From Lachnospiraceae bacterium (GTDB lineage: Bacteria > Bacillota > Clostridia > Lachnospirales > Lachnospiraceae): a stretch of DNA of 62,627 nt. A program made the translations under genes and the position numbers. The notes under the pieces are model-generated. The model was not told where the DNA came from, ran no database searches, and saw nothing but the letters and a program-made list of their open reading frames with translations. The DNA is taken from positions 1 through 62,627 of the forward strand of contig SVEH01000022.1 in NCBI GenBank assembly GCA_015057455.1. The letters run 5' to 3'. Positions 62,574-62,627 of this stretch are shown here, in pieces (the first letter of the stretch is position 1; each line of letters starts with the position of its first letter).

Positions 62574-62627
62574 CTTTACTTTGCAAGATTCTGGTATTTG
62601 GTCTGACCATGGTAGAAGAATTGATGC
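62556..62627 (-). CDS. IS66-type transposase, C-terminal end (partial)
   Basis: The last 23 residues 'ASILLPWSDQIPESCKVKKS' plus QQK end at TAA 62556. The LLPWS...C pattern is typical of the extreme C-terminus of clostridial IS66 TnpC transposases. Only this tail is inside the window; the adjacent GTAAGCG terminus supports the assignment. Confidence 0.62.
   Translation of the reverse strand, partial: ASILLPWSDQIPESCKVKKSQQK

Larger units (their letters stand above)
62502..62627 (-). mobile_element. End of an IS66-type insertion sequence (continues past the window)
   Basis: GTAAGCGTC at 62502-62510 matches the usual terminal repeat start of IS66-family elements, which begin GTAAGCG and make 8-bp target duplications. 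Fifty bases inside, the minus strand carries the end of a transposase-like frame. The 8 bases outside (CTTTATTA, 62494-62501) are the predicted target duplication; the other end is outside the window. Confidence 0.72.

Overview
The window is AT-rich DNA (about 30% GC by eye) from a low-GC, Gram-positive-type bacterium. The canonical Firmicutes blocks pyrH-frr-uppS-cdsA-dxr-rseP-ispG-polC and rimP-nusA-rnpM-ylxQ-infB-rbfA-nrnA-truB-ribF are present and nearly all genes run on the minus strand. Spore-lineage protein families (GerMN, SleB/CwlJ-like hydrolase, DUF1002), chemoreceptors, a secreted alpha-amylase, a YolD-like/Y-family polymerase pair and an IS66-type end fit a motile clostridium. A Lachnospiraceae-like host is my inference. 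No rRNA, tRNA or CRISPR array was seen.

Layout. 1-1830: sparse region with one acyl carrier protein, an inverted-repeat element, terminator hairpins and a 40-bp tandem array. 1834-7200: S51-type peptidase, EF-P, M24 peptidase, YqeG-type phosphatase, a membrane-anchored unknown, RibF. 7349-15433: the translation/transcription-factor operon from rimP to truB, read right to left. 15675-22337: a module placed between polC and rimP, made of a secreted double GerMN protein, a short HscC-like Hsp70 and a 1239-residue TPR protein with a degenerate J-like N-terminus. 22398-34159: polC, ispG, rseP, dxr, cdsA, uppS, frr, pyrH. 34400-47663: cell-envelope genes (bactofilin, alpha-amylase, M50-like protease, SleB/CwlJ-like hydrolase, MACPF protein, stomatin/NfeD, DUF1002) with an rRNA-type methyltransferase and a thioesterase. 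47843-51484: a soluble MCP/Cache protein with a repeat-rich flavodoxin/ferredoxin protein. 51662-54044: a divergent SOS locus around one LexA-type box. 54298-59703: two tandem chemoreceptors and an acyltransferase. 59704-62627: a decaying accessory tail with a GC-richer flavin reductase, a DUF2442/DUF4160 pair, two polysaccharide-deacetylase remnants, a broken gene, and the end of an IS66-type element at the right edge.

The most unusual items are a dispersed structured repeat (340-493, 41151-41287, and a third copy cut by the left edge) whose nested hairpin shows compensatory changes; the SOS locus, where one LexA box sits in the core of two divergent promoters and precedes a 12-codon leader ORF; the Hsp70/J-like TPR module inside a housekeeping superoperon; a ferredoxin-like protein with two different in-frame repeat arrays next to a soluble chemoreceptor-like protein; and a secreted MACPF protein. 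Several genes start downstream of their longest open frame, and these corrected starts are used below.
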